A stretch of 64,000 nucleotides of DNA, taken from the NCBI GenBank assembly GCA_018240785.1, contig JAFEFC010000026.1, forward strand, positions 30,363-94,362. The letters run 5' to 3'. Of the stretch, positions 15,744 to 24,928 are shown piece by piece (positions within the stretch are counted from its first letter, which is position 1; every line of letters starts with the position of its first letter). Both the position numbers and the translations under genes were made by a program. Source of the DNA: Pseudomonadota bacterium. Lineage in GTDB: Bacteria > Pseudomonadota > Gammaproteobacteria > Burkholderiales > Rhodocyclaceae. The notes below the pieces were generated by a model that worked only from the letters and a program-made list of their open reading frames with translations, searched no databases and was not told where the DNA came from.

Positions 15744-17176
15744 ATATGCGCCCGATCCGACCCGACGCCCGACGCCGCCAGTTGCTGCGCATGACCGCAC
15801 TGCTCGCGGCGGCCGCCGCAGTCCCGGGGCGCAGCTTCGCCAGCGACCGCGCCACCCCCGAGGCGCGCCTGCGCTGGGCCGTCGATACGGCGGGGCGGAA
15901 CGATGACGCGGCATTCGAGCTCGGCGAGCCCGTCATCATTCGGCTGGAGGTCTGGGTCAGCACCTGGTTCCAGGCCCCGGTCGACTTCCCCGCCACGCTG
16001 GCGACCGAGTCTGCCATCGTCGAGGAGATCGGCGGTTCACCCGAAGCGACCTTCGACGACATCGACGGCCGGCGGTGGACCGGGCTGATCCGCCGTTACC
16101 GCGTCCATCCACTGCAACCCGGCGAGCTCGTCCTCGCACCGCCCGCAGCGCTCGAGATCCTGCCCGGACGCGGCGATGGCCGACCCTTGCGCGCATCGCC
16201 GCCGGCGCCGCTCCGCCTGGCCGTGCGCGTGCCGAAGGGCGCCGAGGGGCTGAAGCCCTTCGTTGCCGCGCGCGCGCTCGCGCTGGAGCAGCAGTGGGAG
16301 CCCGCGCCCGACCCGGACCAGGGCTGGCAGGTCGGCGACATGCTGCTGCGCCGGATCACGCTCGTCACCGACGCCCCTTCCCCGCTGCCGCCGACCGTGC
16401 CCGCGCTGGCGAGTGTCGAGGGCACCGAGTTGCAGCGCCACAGCGCGCCCGCCCGCACCGCGGAAGCGGACTCCGCCCGGACCGTCCAGGAGCACGTCGC
16501 GACGTACGTGCTGAAGGCGCCCGGCGAGCTGCATCTGCCTGCCGTCGAGCTGGCCTGGTGGGATCTCGACCAGCGCAAGGTGCGCATCAGCCAGCTGCCC
16601 GGCCGGACGGTGAAGGTCTCGGCGGCATCGATGCCCGCGGACCCGTTCGCCAAACCCGGCAGCGGGCTGGAGGCCGACGTGCCGGACGACTCGCATCGGG
16701 CCGTCACCGCGCAGGCCTGGCGCAGGATACCGACGGGCGCACTCGCGCTCGCGCTCGCCCCATTGGCCTGGCGACACCGCAGCGCGCTCGCCGCGGCGAT
16801 CCGCCGTCCGCTCCAGCGTTTGCACGCCAGCGAGACGACAGCACGCTGGCGCCTGCGTCGTGCCTGCCTGCAAAGCCGGCCAGCGCAGGCCGCCGCCGCG
16901 TTGCGCGTCTGGTTGCAGACCCTGGATCCAGCCTTGCGAAGGCGCATTCGCGCCGACACTGCCTGCGCCGAGGCCATGGAGGCGCTGGTGCGCCATCTGC
17001 ACGGCCCGCAGGCGCCACAACGCACGGCGCACTGGAACGGACCGGCGCTGTGGCACGCGGTGCAGCGCGCGCGTGCGGCCTTACCGAAGACGCAGGATCT
17101 GGACGCCGCACTCCCCGAGCTCAATCCCCGCATGCAGGGCGACGCAAAGCTTCCCCACCCGGCGTCACGCAGATGA
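15740..17176 (+). CDS. batD: BatD-like protein
   Basis: A 478-residue exported protein at the end of the Bat operon. The N terminus (RRRQLLRM followed by an Ala-rich stretch to about residue 35) looks like a signal peptide with a possible twin-arginine character. Beta-rich domains follow, with a transmembrane segment around 330-350 and a C-terminal helical region, the usual BatD plan. BatD family proteins are thought to sit in the envelope together with BatA and BatB. The start overlaps the BatB/C stop as ATGA. Sequence identity to characterised BatD is not obvious, and the name rests mainly on position and architecture. Confidence 0.7.
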   Translation: MNMRPIRPDARRRQLLRMTALLAAAAAVPGRSFASDRATPEARLRWAVDTAGRNDDAAFELGEPVIIRLEVWVSTWFQAPVDFPATLATESAIVEEIGGSPEATFDDIDGRRWTGLIRRYRVHPLQPGELVLAPPAALEILPGRGDGRPLRASPPAPLRLAVRVPKGAEGLKPFVAARALALEQQWEPAPDPDQGWQVGDMLLRRITLVTDAPSPLPPTVPALASVEGTELQRHSAPARTAEADSARTVQEHVATYVLKAPGELHLPAVELAWWDLDQRKVRISQLPGRTVKVSAASMPADPFAKPGSGLEADVPDDSHRAVTAQAWRRIPTGALALALAPLAWRHRSALAAAIRRPLQRLHASETTARWRLRRACLQSRPAQAAAALRVWLQTLDPALRRRIRADTACAEAMEALVRHLHGPQAPQRTAHWNGPALWHAVQRARAALPKTQDLDAALPELNPRMQGDAKLPHPASRR

Positions 17177-17259
17177 CGCCACCCACGGCACGGGCAGCCC
17201 GCGCAAGACCGGGCCCTTTGCCATCCACCAACCTAGAAAATGGAATCCCAGGCGTCCGC

Positions 17260-18156
17260 ATGGTGAATACCAAGCTTCTCCTGAAACGTAGCGCGATCTT
17301 CGCCCTCGTCATCCTGATGCTGCTGCTTGCAGGCCTGGGGGTGATCCTCCAGGGCCGCCCGGCGGAGGCCGCCGCCGGCGAGCGGGTCGTGATCACCGGC
17401 CCGGGTGGCGCCCTGGCCTATCAGCGCCTTGGTCAAGGCGAGGCGGTGGTGCTGTTGCCCAGCTTCGCCCGCTCGGCCGCCGACTTCAATCACCTGGCCC
17501 AGGCCCTGGCGAATGCCGGCTATCGCAGCCTGGCGGTTCAGCCGCGGGGCATCGAGGGTTCGGCGTTCGGTACCCTGGACGTGAGCCTGACTGACTACGC
17601 CGCCGACGTCGCCGCCGTGCTCGACGCCGAGGGCGTCGCCACCGCGCACGCGGTGATCGGCCACGCGTACGGAAACCGGGTGGCCCGGGTGTTCGCCGTC
17701 AAGCATCCGGAAAGAGTGCGCAAGCTCGTCCTGCTGGCCGCGGGGGGCGGCAAGCCGCCACCGCCCGAGATCAACGCGGCGATCCGCAAGGCCGTGTTCG
17801 GTTTCGACGGCGCGGCGCGGGAGGCGGCGATCGCGCTCGCCTTCTTCGCGGGCGAAACCGTGCCCGCGGCCTGGGTCACCGGCTGGTATCCGCTCGCGGC
17901 ACTGCACCAGACGCGCGCGACCACCGCGCAGGCCTATTCGAGCTGGAGCCATGGTGGCTCGGCCCCGATGCTGATCCTGCAGCCGGCTGACGACACGGCC
18001 GCCGCGCCCGCAGACTCGGAGAAGCTTGCGGCACAGCTCGGCGCGCGGGCGACCCGCCATGTGATCGCCAACGCCGGCCACGCCCTGCTGCCGGAGCAGC
18101 CCGAAGCGGTCGCCTCGCACATCCTGCGCTACCTGGACCCGCCCGGGAAACAGTGA
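17260..18156 (+). CDS. Alpha/beta-hydrolase-fold protein lacking the nucleophile Ser
   Basis: A 298-residue alpha/beta hydrolase with an N-terminal membrane anchor or signal (residues 10-31). The fold is complete, with a strand-elbow VIGHAYG, an acidic loop LQPADD and a final GHALLPEQP histidine. At the elbow, however, G134-H-A136-Y-G138 has Ala where hydrolases have the catalytic Ser. It may therefore be a non-hydrolytic binding protein or use another mechanism. It lies 84 bases after BatD on the same strand and could be read through from the Bat operon. A GC-rich inverted repeat follows it. Confidence 0.75.
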   Translation: MVNTKLLLKRSAIFALVILMLLLAGLGVILQGRPAEAAAGERVVITGPGGALAYQRLGQGEAVVLLPSFARSAADFNHLAQALANAGYRSLAVQPRGIEGSAFGTLDVSLTDYAADVAAVLDAEGVATAHAVIGHAYGNRVARVFAVKHPERVRKLVLLAAGGGKPPPPEINAAIRKAVFGFDGAAREAAIALAFFAGETVPAAWVTGWYPLAALHQTRATTAQAYSSWSHGGSAPMLILQPADDTAAAPADSEKLAAQLGARATRHVIANAGHALLPEQPEAVASHILRYLDPPGKQ

Positions 18157-18180
18157 TGCTCGTGCCGCGCGGTCCGCGGC

Positions 18181-18221
18181 CACCCACCGGCGGAGCTGCC
18201 GTTCAGGGCCGCCGGTGGGTG
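18181..18221. terminator. 13-bp inverted repeat between convergent genes
   Basis: CACCCACCGGCGG (18181-18193) is the exact reverse complement of CCGCCGGTGGGTG (18209-18221), with a 15-base loop. It covers the stop codon of the EthD gene and lies just after the hydrolase stop, so it could end transcription from both sides. There is no T-tract. Confidence 0.55.
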
Positions 18222-18880
18222 ATCCGGGTGAACATGCACACTGATCCGGCGGTGTCGACAGCGTCTGCCAGGGCCGGCGGCAGCCAGTGCCACACCGGCG
18301 GGCCGGCGAACGCGGCGGCCACGGCATCGACCGATTCGTACCAGGCCTCGACGATCGCGTCGTACTCGTAGCCAAGCGGTCGCTCGCCCGCCACCTCGTT
18401 CCAGACCAGGCGCGTCGCGGCCGACCACGGCGCGGCGGGGGCGCTGGCGAGATCAAGCGAACGCAAGCGCTGCCCCGGCAGCGCGCGCAGGAACAGCACG
18501 AGACACACGCCGGTCTCCGCGCCATCGACCAGCACCTGCTCACTTGCGACGAGGGTGAAGTCGCGCACGTAGGTCGAGAACACCCGCGGCTCGTCGGGCC
18601 GCATGATGCGCAGCGTCTCCTCGTCGTTCCAGATGTCGTCGGCGGCCTCGCGGTCGCGCAGCGACAGCAGGTTGACGCCGTCGTAGTCGACGCTGACGCC
18701 GTTCGGCACGCCCGGGCGGTCGAGTACCCGCGAGCACTGGCGCACCGCCTTGACCTTGTCCTGCACGTTGCGACACTCGCGGCCGAGCGCGGAGTGCTCG
18801 CGCCAGGCCTGGGGGAAATCCTCGGGCGCCAGCGTGGGGTTGCGCCGGGCGAGGTAGATCATCTTCCATTGCGCGCTCAT
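18203..18880 (-). CDS. EthD-type dimeric alpha-beta-barrel protein
   Basis: A 225-residue protein made of two similar ferredoxin-like halves (about 1-112 and 113-225). The first begins WKMIYLARRNPTLAPEDFPQAWREHSAL, with the x-R-x-P-x-x-S/T-x-E-x-F-x-x-x-W pattern of EthD domains. Such proteins are often found in steroid and aromatic catabolic clusters, but few have known reactions. Its ATG overlaps the stop of the upstream flavoprotein gene (ATGA), and it is the last gene of the leftward operon that starts with the IpdF-like SDR. The function is not known. Confidence 0.72.
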   Translation of the reverse strand: MSAQWKMIYLARRNPTLAPEDFPQAWREHSALGRECRNVQDKVKAVRQCSRVLDRPGVPNGVSVDYDGVNLLSLRDREAADDIWNDEETLRIMRPDEPRVFSTYVRDFTLVASEQVLVDGAETGVCLVLFLRALPGQRLRSLDLASAPAAPWSAATRLVWNEVAGERPLGYEYDAIVEAWYESVDAVAAAFAGPPVWHWLPPALADAVDTAGSVCMFTRITHRRP

Positions 18881-19893
18881 GCCAACGCTCCTGCCGACGA
18901 CCCTGTCGATATCCGGGCCGCTTCGGCAAAGGCGGCCGGTTGCACGGCTGCCTCCGTGTATTCATGCTTCATGCGCGCCACCAGTTCGGCCACGGCGGGC
19001 ACGTCATGGATGCTGCCGATCCCCTGTCCGGCCGACCACACGTCCTTCCACGCCTTGGGCTTGCTGTCGAGACTGGCAAAAAGGTCGTCCTTGCCGCCGT
19101 CCTGGCGGCCCTCGAGCGCGTCGGGGTCGATCCCCGCCGCGCGCACGCTGTTCTTCAGGTAGTTGGCCCAGATGCCGCTGAACACCGGGGTGTAGACGAC
19201 GTCCGCCGCGCCGTCGCGCACGATCATGTCCTTGTGTCCGGCGTCGGCCGCCGCCTCGCGGGTGGCGATGAAGCGCGTGCCCATGTAGCCCAGGTCGGCG
19301 CCCATGACCTCGGCCGCGCGCAGCGCGCGTCCGCTGGACAAGGCGCCGGCGAGCACCAGCGGGCCGTCCCAGAACGCGCGCACCTCGGCCACCAGGGCGA
19401 AGGGCGACAGCGTGCCGCCGTGGCCGCCCGCCCCTGCGCACACCAGGATCAGTCCGTCGACACCGCTGGCGGCGGCCTTGCGCGCATGCTCGACGTTGAT
19501 GACGTCGTGGAAGACCAGGCCGCCGTAGCCGTGCACACGCTCGACCACCGCATCGGGACGCCCGACCGAGGTGATCACGAAGGGCACGCGGTGCCTGACC
19601 ACGCATTCGAGATCGGCCTCGCGCCGCGGGTTCGACCTGTGCAGGATCAGGTTGGCGCCGAACGGGGCCGACGGCCGATCCGGGTGGTCGAGGTCCCACT
19701 GCGCCAGCTCGGCCGCGATGCGCGCCAGCCACTGGTCGAGCAGCTCGGGCGTGCGCGCGTTCAGCGTCGGGAAGCTGCCCGCGACGCCCGCCTTGCACTG
19801 CGCCAGCACCAGCTCCTGGCCGCTGGCGAGGAACATCGGCGAGCCGATCAGCGGCAGCGCGAGCCGCCCGCGAAACATCTCGGGAATGGGCAT
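18877..19893 (-). CDS. Nitronate-monooxygenase-like FMN protein
   Basis: A 338-residue TIM-barrel flavoprotein of the nitronate monooxygenase/2-nitropropane dioxygenase family. FMN-binding segments LILVCAGAGGHGG (around 150) and GADLGYMGTRF (around 210) are clear. Many members in catabolic clusters, such as IpdC, act as CoA-thioester oxidoreductases rather than on nitronates, so a role in steroid-derived acyl-CoA metabolism is plausible. GGAGGTGAG lies just before the ATG at 19893; the open frame continues upstream only as an artefact. It is followed by the EthD gene (ATGA overlap) and preceded by the FadE pair. Confidence 0.82.
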   Translation of the reverse strand: MPIPEMFRGRLALPLIGSPMFLASGQELVLAQCKAGVAGSFPTLNARTPELLDQWLARIAAELAQWDLDHPDRPSAPFGANLILHRSNPRREADLECVVRHRVPFVITSVGRPDAVVERVHGYGGLVFHDVINVEHARKAAASGVDGLILVCAGAGGHGGTLSPFALVAEVRAFWDGPLVLAGALSSGRALRAAEVMGADLGYMGTRFIATREAAADAGHKDMIVRDGAADVVYTPVFSGIWANYLKNSVRAAGIDPDALEGRQDGGKDDLFASLDSKPKAWKDVWSAGQGIGSIHDVPAVAELVARMKHEYTEAAVQPAAFAEAARISTGSSAGALA

Positions 19894-19949
19894 CCCCTCA
19901 CCTCCATGGAAAGGCCGGGCAGCGAGCGCGGCCGCCCGGCGCGGCCGGC

Positions 19950-21113
19950 TCAGCCGCGCGGCATGCCCAGCCCGCGCTCGGCGATGATGTTGAGCTGGAT
20001 CTCGTTGGTGCCGGCGTAGATCGTGTCGGCGCGCGAGAAGAAGAACACCTGCTGCAGCCGGCGCAGCGCGTCGTCGTCCGAGCGCACGTCGCCCGCCACG
20101 CCGATCACGTCCATCGCCAGCTGGCCCAGCTCGCGGTGCCAGTTCGACCAGGCGTACTTGTAGATCAGCGCCTCGGGCCGGACCTTGGTCGAGCTCGTGT
20201 CCTCCTCCAGCATGCGCAGGCCGTTGTAGCGCAGGCCCTGCAGGCCCACCCAGGCGTCGGCGATGCGCTGGCGGATCGCCGGGTCGCGCGCGGCGCCGTT
20301 GGCGCGGGCGACGTCGATCACCAGTTGCAGCTCGTGGCTGAAGTGCATCTGCTGGCCGAGCGTGGACACGCCACGCTCGAAGCCGAGCAGCGCCATCGCC
20401 ACCTTCCAGCCCTCGCCCGGCTTGCCGACGATGCAGTCGGCCTCGGTCACCGCGCCGTCGAAGAACACCGAGTTGAACTCGGCCTCGCCGGTCATCTGGC
20501 GGATCGGGTGGATCTCGATGCCCGGCTGGTCGAGCGGCACCAGCAGGAAGGACAGGCCTTCGCGTCCCACCGAGCCCGGCGTGCTGCGCGCGACCACGAA
20601 GATCCATTCGGATTCGTGCGCGAGCGAGGTCCACACCTTCTGCCCCTGCAGCCGCCAGCGGCCGTCCTCGTCCTGCCAGCAGCGCGTGGTGATGGCGGCG
20701 AGGTCGGAGCCGGCGCCCGGCTCGGAGTAGCCCTGCGCCCAGTATTCACGCCCTTCACGGATGCCGGGAAGGAAGCGCGCCTGCTGCGCGGGCGTGCCGA
20801 GCGCGATCAGCGTCGGCGCCATCAGCGTCTCGCCGATGTGGCCGATGCGGCCCGGACCGCCGGCACGCACGTATTCCTCGTGGAAGGCGAGCTGCAGCGC
20901 CAGCGGCAGGTCACGCCCGCCGTGCGCCTTCGGCCAGCCCAGGCCGACCCAGCCGCCGGCGGCCAGTTCCTGCTCCCATTCCTTGCGCAGCGCCGGGAAG
21001 GCTTCCTCGTCGCCCGGGCCACCGCGGTGCTTCAGGCAGGCGAAGCGGCCGACCAGGTGGGTCGCCATCCAGTCGGCGACCTCCCGGCGAAATTCCTGTT
21101 CGTTCATGCTCAT
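19950..21113 (-). CDS. Acyl-CoA dehydrogenase, catalytic subunit of a heteromeric FadE pair
   Basis: A 387-residue acyl-CoA dehydrogenase. It has the QGYSEPGAGSDLA segment (about 127-139) and a C-terminal IYAGTNEIQ where the medium-chain-type Glu is Ala. A Glu is present instead at E246 in GFERG, the position used by isovaleryl-CoA-type enzymes. The adjacent gene encodes a second dehydrogenase subunit lacking this Glu. This complementary arrangement is known for the alpha2-beta2 steroid acyl-CoA dehydrogenases of actinobacteria (FadE26/27, FadE28/29). It probably desaturates a steroid side-chain or ring-derived CoA ester. It starts 18 bases after the partner gene's stop. Confidence 0.86.
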   Translation of the reverse strand: MSMNEQEFRREVADWMATHLVGRFACLKHRGGPGDEEAFPALRKEWEQELAAGGWVGLGWPKAHGGRDLPLALQLAFHEEYVRAGGPGRIGHIGETLMAPTLIALGTPAQQARFLPGIREGREYWAQGYSEPGAGSDLAAITTRCWQDEDGRWRLQGQKVWTSLAHESEWIFVVARSTPGSVGREGLSFLLVPLDQPGIEIHPIRQMTGEAEFNSVFFDGAVTEADCIVGKPGEGWKVAMALLGFERGVSTLGQQMHFSHELQLVIDVARANGAARDPAIRQRIADAWVGLQGLRYNGLRMLEEDTSSTKVRPEALIYKYAWSNWHRELGQLAMDVIGVAGDVRSDDDALRRLQQVFFFSRADTIYAGTNEIQLNIIAERGLGMPRG

Positions 21114-21131
21114 CGGTCCTTGTCGGTCCTG

Positions 21132-22256
21132 TCAGGCGGCGTCGAGCAGATGGGCGGCGAGCGCCTCGCGCCAGTCGCGGCTGGGGCCGAACCACTGGCT
21201 CGCCCACTGCGCGCGCTTGAAATGCATCTGCGGGTCGTATTCCCAGGTGAAGCCCACCCCGCCGTGGAGCTGGATGGCTTCCTGCGCGCAGTAGCGATAG
21301 GCCTCGGTGGCCTGCACGCGCGCGGCGGCGACTTCCGCGGCCAGCGCGGCGTCGTCGAGTCCGTTCCCCTGCGCGCCCTGCGCCACCCGGGCCGCCACGC
21401 CGAGCACCGTGGAACGCGCGGTTTCCATGCGTACCATCATCTCGGCCGCGCGGTGCTTGATCGCCTGGAAGCTCGCCACCGTCTTGCCGAACTGCACGCG
21501 CTCCTTGGTGTAGTCGACCGCGAGCTGCAGGCACTGCGCCGCACCGCCGACCTGCTCCGCCGCCACCTGCAGCGCCGCCAGCACGCGGGTGCGCACAAGG
21601 CCGGCCAGCACCCGCGTCGGATCATCGACGCGCGCGTCGGCCGTCAGGCGGACTTCATCGAAGCGCCAGCACGCCTGCGGACGAGTCAGGTCCCACACCT
21701 CGAGCGGCGTGCGCGACAGCCCGGCGGCGTCCACCGCCAGCTCGAAGAGCGCAACGCCCGGCGCCTCCTCGATGCGTGCCGCCAGGTAGGCGTGGGTCAG
21801 CAGCCCGTCGTCGAGCACCTGCGCGGCCTCGCCGGCCAGCACCCAGCCTTCGCCATCGCGACGCGCCTTCACCGTCAGCGACGCCGGCTGCGCATCCAGG
21901 CCCGGGCCGAGGATCAGCGTGGCGGTGCGCTCGCCGTAGGCCAGCGCCGCCAGCGCGCGCTGTTGCGCCTCCGCGCTTGCGGCCTGCAGCAGCGCGGTCT
22001 GCGCCAGCACCACGTTGGCGAGGAAGGGCGTGCGCGCCAGGCGCCGGCCCATTTCCTCCATCAGCAGCACCAGCTCGACCGGCCCCAGGCCGAGGCCGTC
22101 GAGGTCTTCCGGCACCTGCACCGCCGCCCAGCCCAGCTCGACGATGCGCGACCACAGCCCGGCATCGGCATCCGCTTCCTTGCGCGCATTGGTATGGGCG
22201 GCGAGGAAGTCGGCCGCCGTCTCCTGCAGCGCACGCTGTTCGTCGGACAGGTTCAT
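21132..22256 (-). CDS. Acyl-CoA dehydrogenase, non-catalytic partner subunit
   Basis: A 374-residue acyl-CoA dehydrogenase paralogue. It keeps the C-terminal FAD contact region (KERVQFGKTVASFQAIKH) and the QLHGGVGFTWEYDPQMHFKRA motif. At the position matching E246 of the neighbouring subunit it has no Glu (GLVRTRVLAAL), so it is expected to supply FAD-binding rather than the base in a heterotetramer. Its ATG overlaps the thiolase stop (TGATG) and the partner gene follows 18 bases later, so translation is coupled. The start was placed at 22256; the open frame upstream lies in the thiolase gene. Confidence 0.84.
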   Translation of the reverse strand: MNLSDEQRALQETAADFLAAHTNARKEADADAGLWSRIVELGWAAVQVPEDLDGLGLGPVELVLLMEEMGRRLARTPFLANVVLAQTALLQAASAEAQQRALAALAYGERTATLILGPGLDAQPASLTVKARRDGEGWVLAGEAAQVLDDGLLTHAYLAARIEEAPGVALFELAVDAAGLSRTPLEVWDLTRPQACWRFDEVRLTADARVDDPTRVLAGLVRTRVLAALQVAAEQVGGAAQCLQLAVDYTKERVQFGKTVASFQAIKHRAAEMMVRMETARSTVLGVAARVAQGAQGNGLDDAALAAEVAAARVQATEAYRYCAQEAIQLHGGVGFTWEYDPQMHFKRAQWASQWFGPSRDWREALAAHLLDAA

Positions 22257-23458
22257 CACAGCACCTCGAACAGGCCCGCCGCGCCCATGCCGCCGCCGAT
22301 GCACATCGACACCACCACGTAGCGCACGCCACGGCGACGGCCTTCGATCAGCGCGTGGCCCACCATGCGCGCGCCCGACATGCCGAAGGGGTGACCGATG
22401 GCGATCGCGCCGCCGTTGACGTTCAGGCGGTCGTTGGGGATGCCGAGCTTGTCGCGGCTGTACAGCACCTGGCAGGCGAAGGCCTCGTTGATCTCCCACA
22501 GGCCGATGTCGCTCACCTTGAGGTTGAAGCGCTCGAGCAGCTTGGGGATGGCGAACACCGGGCCGATGCCCATCTCGTCGGGCGCGCAGCCGGCGACCGC
22601 GATGCCGCGGTAGGCGCCCAGCGGCGCGATGCCGCGGCGCTCGGCCTCGTCACGGCTCATCACCAGCGCGGCCGAGGCCCCGTCGGAGAGCTGCGAGGCG
22701 TTGCCGGCGGTGACGAATTCGCCCTGCTTCACCCACTGGCCGTCCTTGACCACCGGATTCAGCTTGGTGAGATCGGCCAGCGTGGTCGAGGCGCGGTTGC
22801 ACTCGTCGCGGGTGGCGATCACATCCTCGTGGCCCACCGGCTTGCCTTCCTTGTCGAACACGAGCTTCCTCGCCGCCAGCGGCACGATCTCGGCGTCGAA
22901 CAGGCCGGCGGCCTGCGCGGCGGCGGTGCGCTGCTGGCTCTGCAGCGAGAATTCGTCCTGCGCGGCGCGCGAGATGCCGTAGCGCGCCGACACGATCTCG
23001 GCCGTCTCCAGCATCGGGATGTAGGCCGCGGGCACGATCGCCTTCACTGCCTCGGACTGCGCGCGGTAGGTGTTCTTGTGCTTGGTCTGGGTCAGCGACA
23101 GCGACTCGACGCCGCCCGCCACCGCGATCTTCATCTCGCCGGCCAGGATGTTCTTGGCAGCAACGCCGATCGTCATCAGCCCGGAGGCGCACATGCGGTC
23201 GAGCGCCATGCCCGGCACGCTGTCCGGCAGGCCGCCGGTGTAGGCGCACAGGCGGCCGATGTTGTAGGCCTGAGTGCCCTGCTGCACGGCGGCGCCCATG
23301 ATCACGTCCTCGACCGCGGCGGGCTCGATGCCGGCACGCTCGACGACGGCGCGCACCACATGGCCGCCCAGCACCGGCGCCTCGGTGTCGTTGAAGGAAC
23401 CGCGGAAGGACTTGGTCAGTGCGGTACGGGCGGTGGAAACGATGACGGCTTCGGTCAT
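22256..23458 (-). CDS. Thiolase, FadA5-like acetyl-CoA acyltransferase
   Basis: A 400-residue degradative thiolase that cleaves 3-ketoacyl-CoA with CoA. The nucleophile is C90 in LDRMCASG; the C-terminal GHPFGMSG histidine and SMCIGGGMG cysteine are in place. In a steroid cluster the expected substrate is a 3-keto steroid side-chain CoA (as for FadA5) or a ring-derived ketoacyl-CoA. It follows the MaoC gene by 72 bases and overlaps the next FadE start. Assignment to thiolase is firm; the steroid substrate is inferred from the operon. Confidence 0.88.
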   Translation of the reverse strand: MTEAVIVSTARTALTKSFRGSFNDTEAPVLGGHVVRAVVERAGIEPAAVEDVIMGAAVQQGTQAYNIGRLCAYTGGLPDSVPGMALDRMCASGLMTIGVAAKNILAGEMKIAVAGGVESLSLTQTKHKNTYRAQSEAVKAIVPAAYIPMLETAEIVSARYGISRAAQDEFSLQSQQRTAAAQAAGLFDAEIVPLAARKLVFDKEGKPVGHEDVIATRDECNRASTTLADLTKLNPVVKDGQWVKQGEFVTAGNASQLSDGASAALVMSRDEAERRGIAPLGAYRGIAVAGCAPDEMGIGPVFAIPKLLERFNLKVSDIGLWEINEAFACQVLYSRDKLGIPNDRLNVNGGAIAIGHPFGMSGARMVGHALIEGRRRGVRYVVVSMCIGGGMGAAGLFEVL

Positions 23459-23530
23459 GGCGATGCTCTCTCTCGGAATTCGGGAATGTGGGTGCGGATG
23501 TCTGGGTTCGGGTGGCTGAGGGCAGCGGCC

Positions 23531-23992
23531 TCAGTCGTTGAAGGTGTAGCGGCTGATGGTGTCGACGACGCAGCCCGGGCGCTCGCTGCCCTCGATCTCG
23601 ATGGTCACGCGCACGGTGGATTGCACCGCGTCCTTGATGCGTTCGACCTTGAGGATCTCGCCGCGACCGCGGATGCGCGAGCCGGCCTTGACCGGCGCCG
23701 GAAAGCGCACGCGGTCACAGCCGACGTTGACGCCCATCTTCAGGTTGTCGGCGCGGATCAGTTGCGGCAGGAACAGGTTGGCGAGCGCCAGCGTCAGGTA
23801 GCCGTGCGCGATGCAGGCGCCGAAGGGGCCGTCCTTGGCGCGCACCGGGTCGACGTGGATCCACTGGTGGTCGTCGGTGGCATCGGCAAACTTGTCGATG
23901 CGGCCCTGGTCGAGCGCGACCCAGTCGGTCGCGCCCAGATCCTGGCCTTCGGCCGCGACCAGCTGCTCGGCGCTGGAGAAAACCATGGTCAT
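23531..23992 (-). CDS. MaoC-like (R)-specific enoyl-CoA hydratase
   Basis: A 153-residue single hot-dog-fold hydratase. The catalytic Asp/His of the R-hydratase motif appear in ADATDDHQWIHVDP (about residues 37-50), followed by GACIAHGYLTLAL. It would add water to a trans-2-enoyl-CoA made by an acyl-CoA dehydrogenase. It begins 11 bases after the IpdF-like SDR stop, with GAGAGG before the ATG at 23992. The downstream thiolase and FadE pair complete a beta-oxidation set. Confidence 0.87.
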   Translation of the reverse strand: MTMVFSSAEQLVAAEGQDLGATDWVALDQGRIDKFADATDDHQWIHVDPVRAKDGPFGACIAHGYLTLALANLFLPQLIRADNLKMGVNVGCDRVRFPAPVKAGSRIRGRGEILKVERIKDAVQSTVRVTIEIEGSERPGCVVDTISRYTFND

Positions 23993-24003
23993 CGCGAAAC
24001 CTC

Positions 24004-24822
24004 TCAGGCGTGCTGCGAGCTGACGGAGAGCACTTCGCCCGTCATGTAGGAGGCGTAATCGCTGGCAAGGAAGACCATCACGTTGGCCACTTCCCAGACT
24101 TCGGCGGCACGGCCGAAGGCTTCGCGGCTGGCGAGCTGGGCGAGCAGCTCCTCGCTCGAGGCCTTCTTCAGGAACTCGTGCAGCGCAATCGACGGCGACA
24201 CCGCGTTGATGCGCACGCCATGCTCGGCCGCTTCCACCGCCGAACAGCGCGTCAGCGCCATCACCCCGGCCTTGGCCGCGGCGTAGTGGGCCTGACCCTT
24301 CTGCGCGCGCCAGCCGAGCACCGAGGCGTTGTTGACGATGGCGCCGCGGCCGCGCTTCTCCATGTGCGGCAGCATCGCGCGCGTCATGCGGAAGGTGCCG
24401 GTGAGAGTGATGTCGAGCACCCGGCTCCACTCGTCGTCGGTCATCTCGGTGACGCGCTTCTCGCCACCGAGGCCGGCGTTGTTGATCAGCACGTCGACGC
24501 CGCCGAGCTTGTCCTCGGCCGCGGCGACCAGCGCCTGCACTTCTTCTTCATTGGTCACGTTGCAGAGCTGACCCCAGACGTTCTGCAGCCCGGTGTCGGC
24601 CTTCAGCTTCGCCACCGCCTCTTCGAGGCGGCGCGGATGGATGTCGGAAATCATCAGCGCGCGGCAGCCCTCCTCCGCGCACTTGTGCGCGGCGGCAAAG
24701 CCGATGCCGGCGCCGGCCGCTGCGGTGATCAGGACGGACTTGCCAGCGAGCAACTGGTGACCGGGGACATAGGCGGGAGCTTCTTTCACGGCGTGAACCT
24801 CGAAGGGTGGATACGCCGTCAT
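24004..24822 (-). CDS. ipdF: IpdF-like short-chain dehydrogenase/reductase
   Basis: A 272-residue SDR. The cofactor motif is unusual (TAAAGAGIG around residue 33), followed by NNAGLGG and catalytic Y-x3-K in HYAAAKAG, and it ends in SVSSQHA. This glycine motif, the SVLGWRAQKGQAHYAAAK block and the C terminus are features I associate with IpdF, which oxidises a hydroxylated C/D-ring intermediate (HIP-CoA pathway) in steroid degradation. It is the first gene of the leftward operon, and the recurring 18-bp motif lies 26 bases before its ATG. The resemblance is from memory rather than an alignment. Confidence 0.76.
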   Translation of the reverse strand: MTAYPPFEVHAVKEAPAYVPGHQLLAGKSVLITAAAGAGIGFAAAHKCAEEGCRALMISDIHPRRLEEAVAKLKADTGLQNVWGQLCNVTNEEEVQALVAAAEDKLGGVDVLINNAGLGGEKRVTEMTDDEWSRVLDITLTGTFRMTRAMLPHMEKRGRGAIVNNASVLGWRAQKGQAHYAAAKAGVMALTRCSAVEAAEHGVRINAVSPSIALHEFLKKASSEELLAQLASREAFGRAAEVWEVANVMVFLASDYASYMTGEVLSVSSQHA

Positions 24823-24847
24823 TTATAGGGGGGTCGCCGCCGGGCGG

Positions 24848-24865
24848 CATCGTCAAAACGGACGG
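24848..24865 (+). promoter_or_regulatory. Putative steroid-regulon operator, copy 3
   Basis: Reads CATCGTCAAAACGGACGG on the plus strand, 26 bases upstream of the leftward IpdF-like gene. The ATCGTC half and the GGAC half are kept; position 8 is A instead of C. Its closeness to the start codon suggests repression if it binds a regulator. Confidence 0.45.
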
Positions 24866-24928
24866 GGCGGCCATCCATCGGCACCACCGCCCTCGCCGCA
24901 ACCGCTTGCCAGGCCTGGGCGAGTCGAT

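Noticed and set aside
19894-20634. Upstream extension of the nitronate-monooxygenase-like frame into the FadE gene.
   Set aside because: The extended part has no family similarity and overlaps the FadE gene in another frame; the ATG at 19893 has GGAGGTGAG before it.
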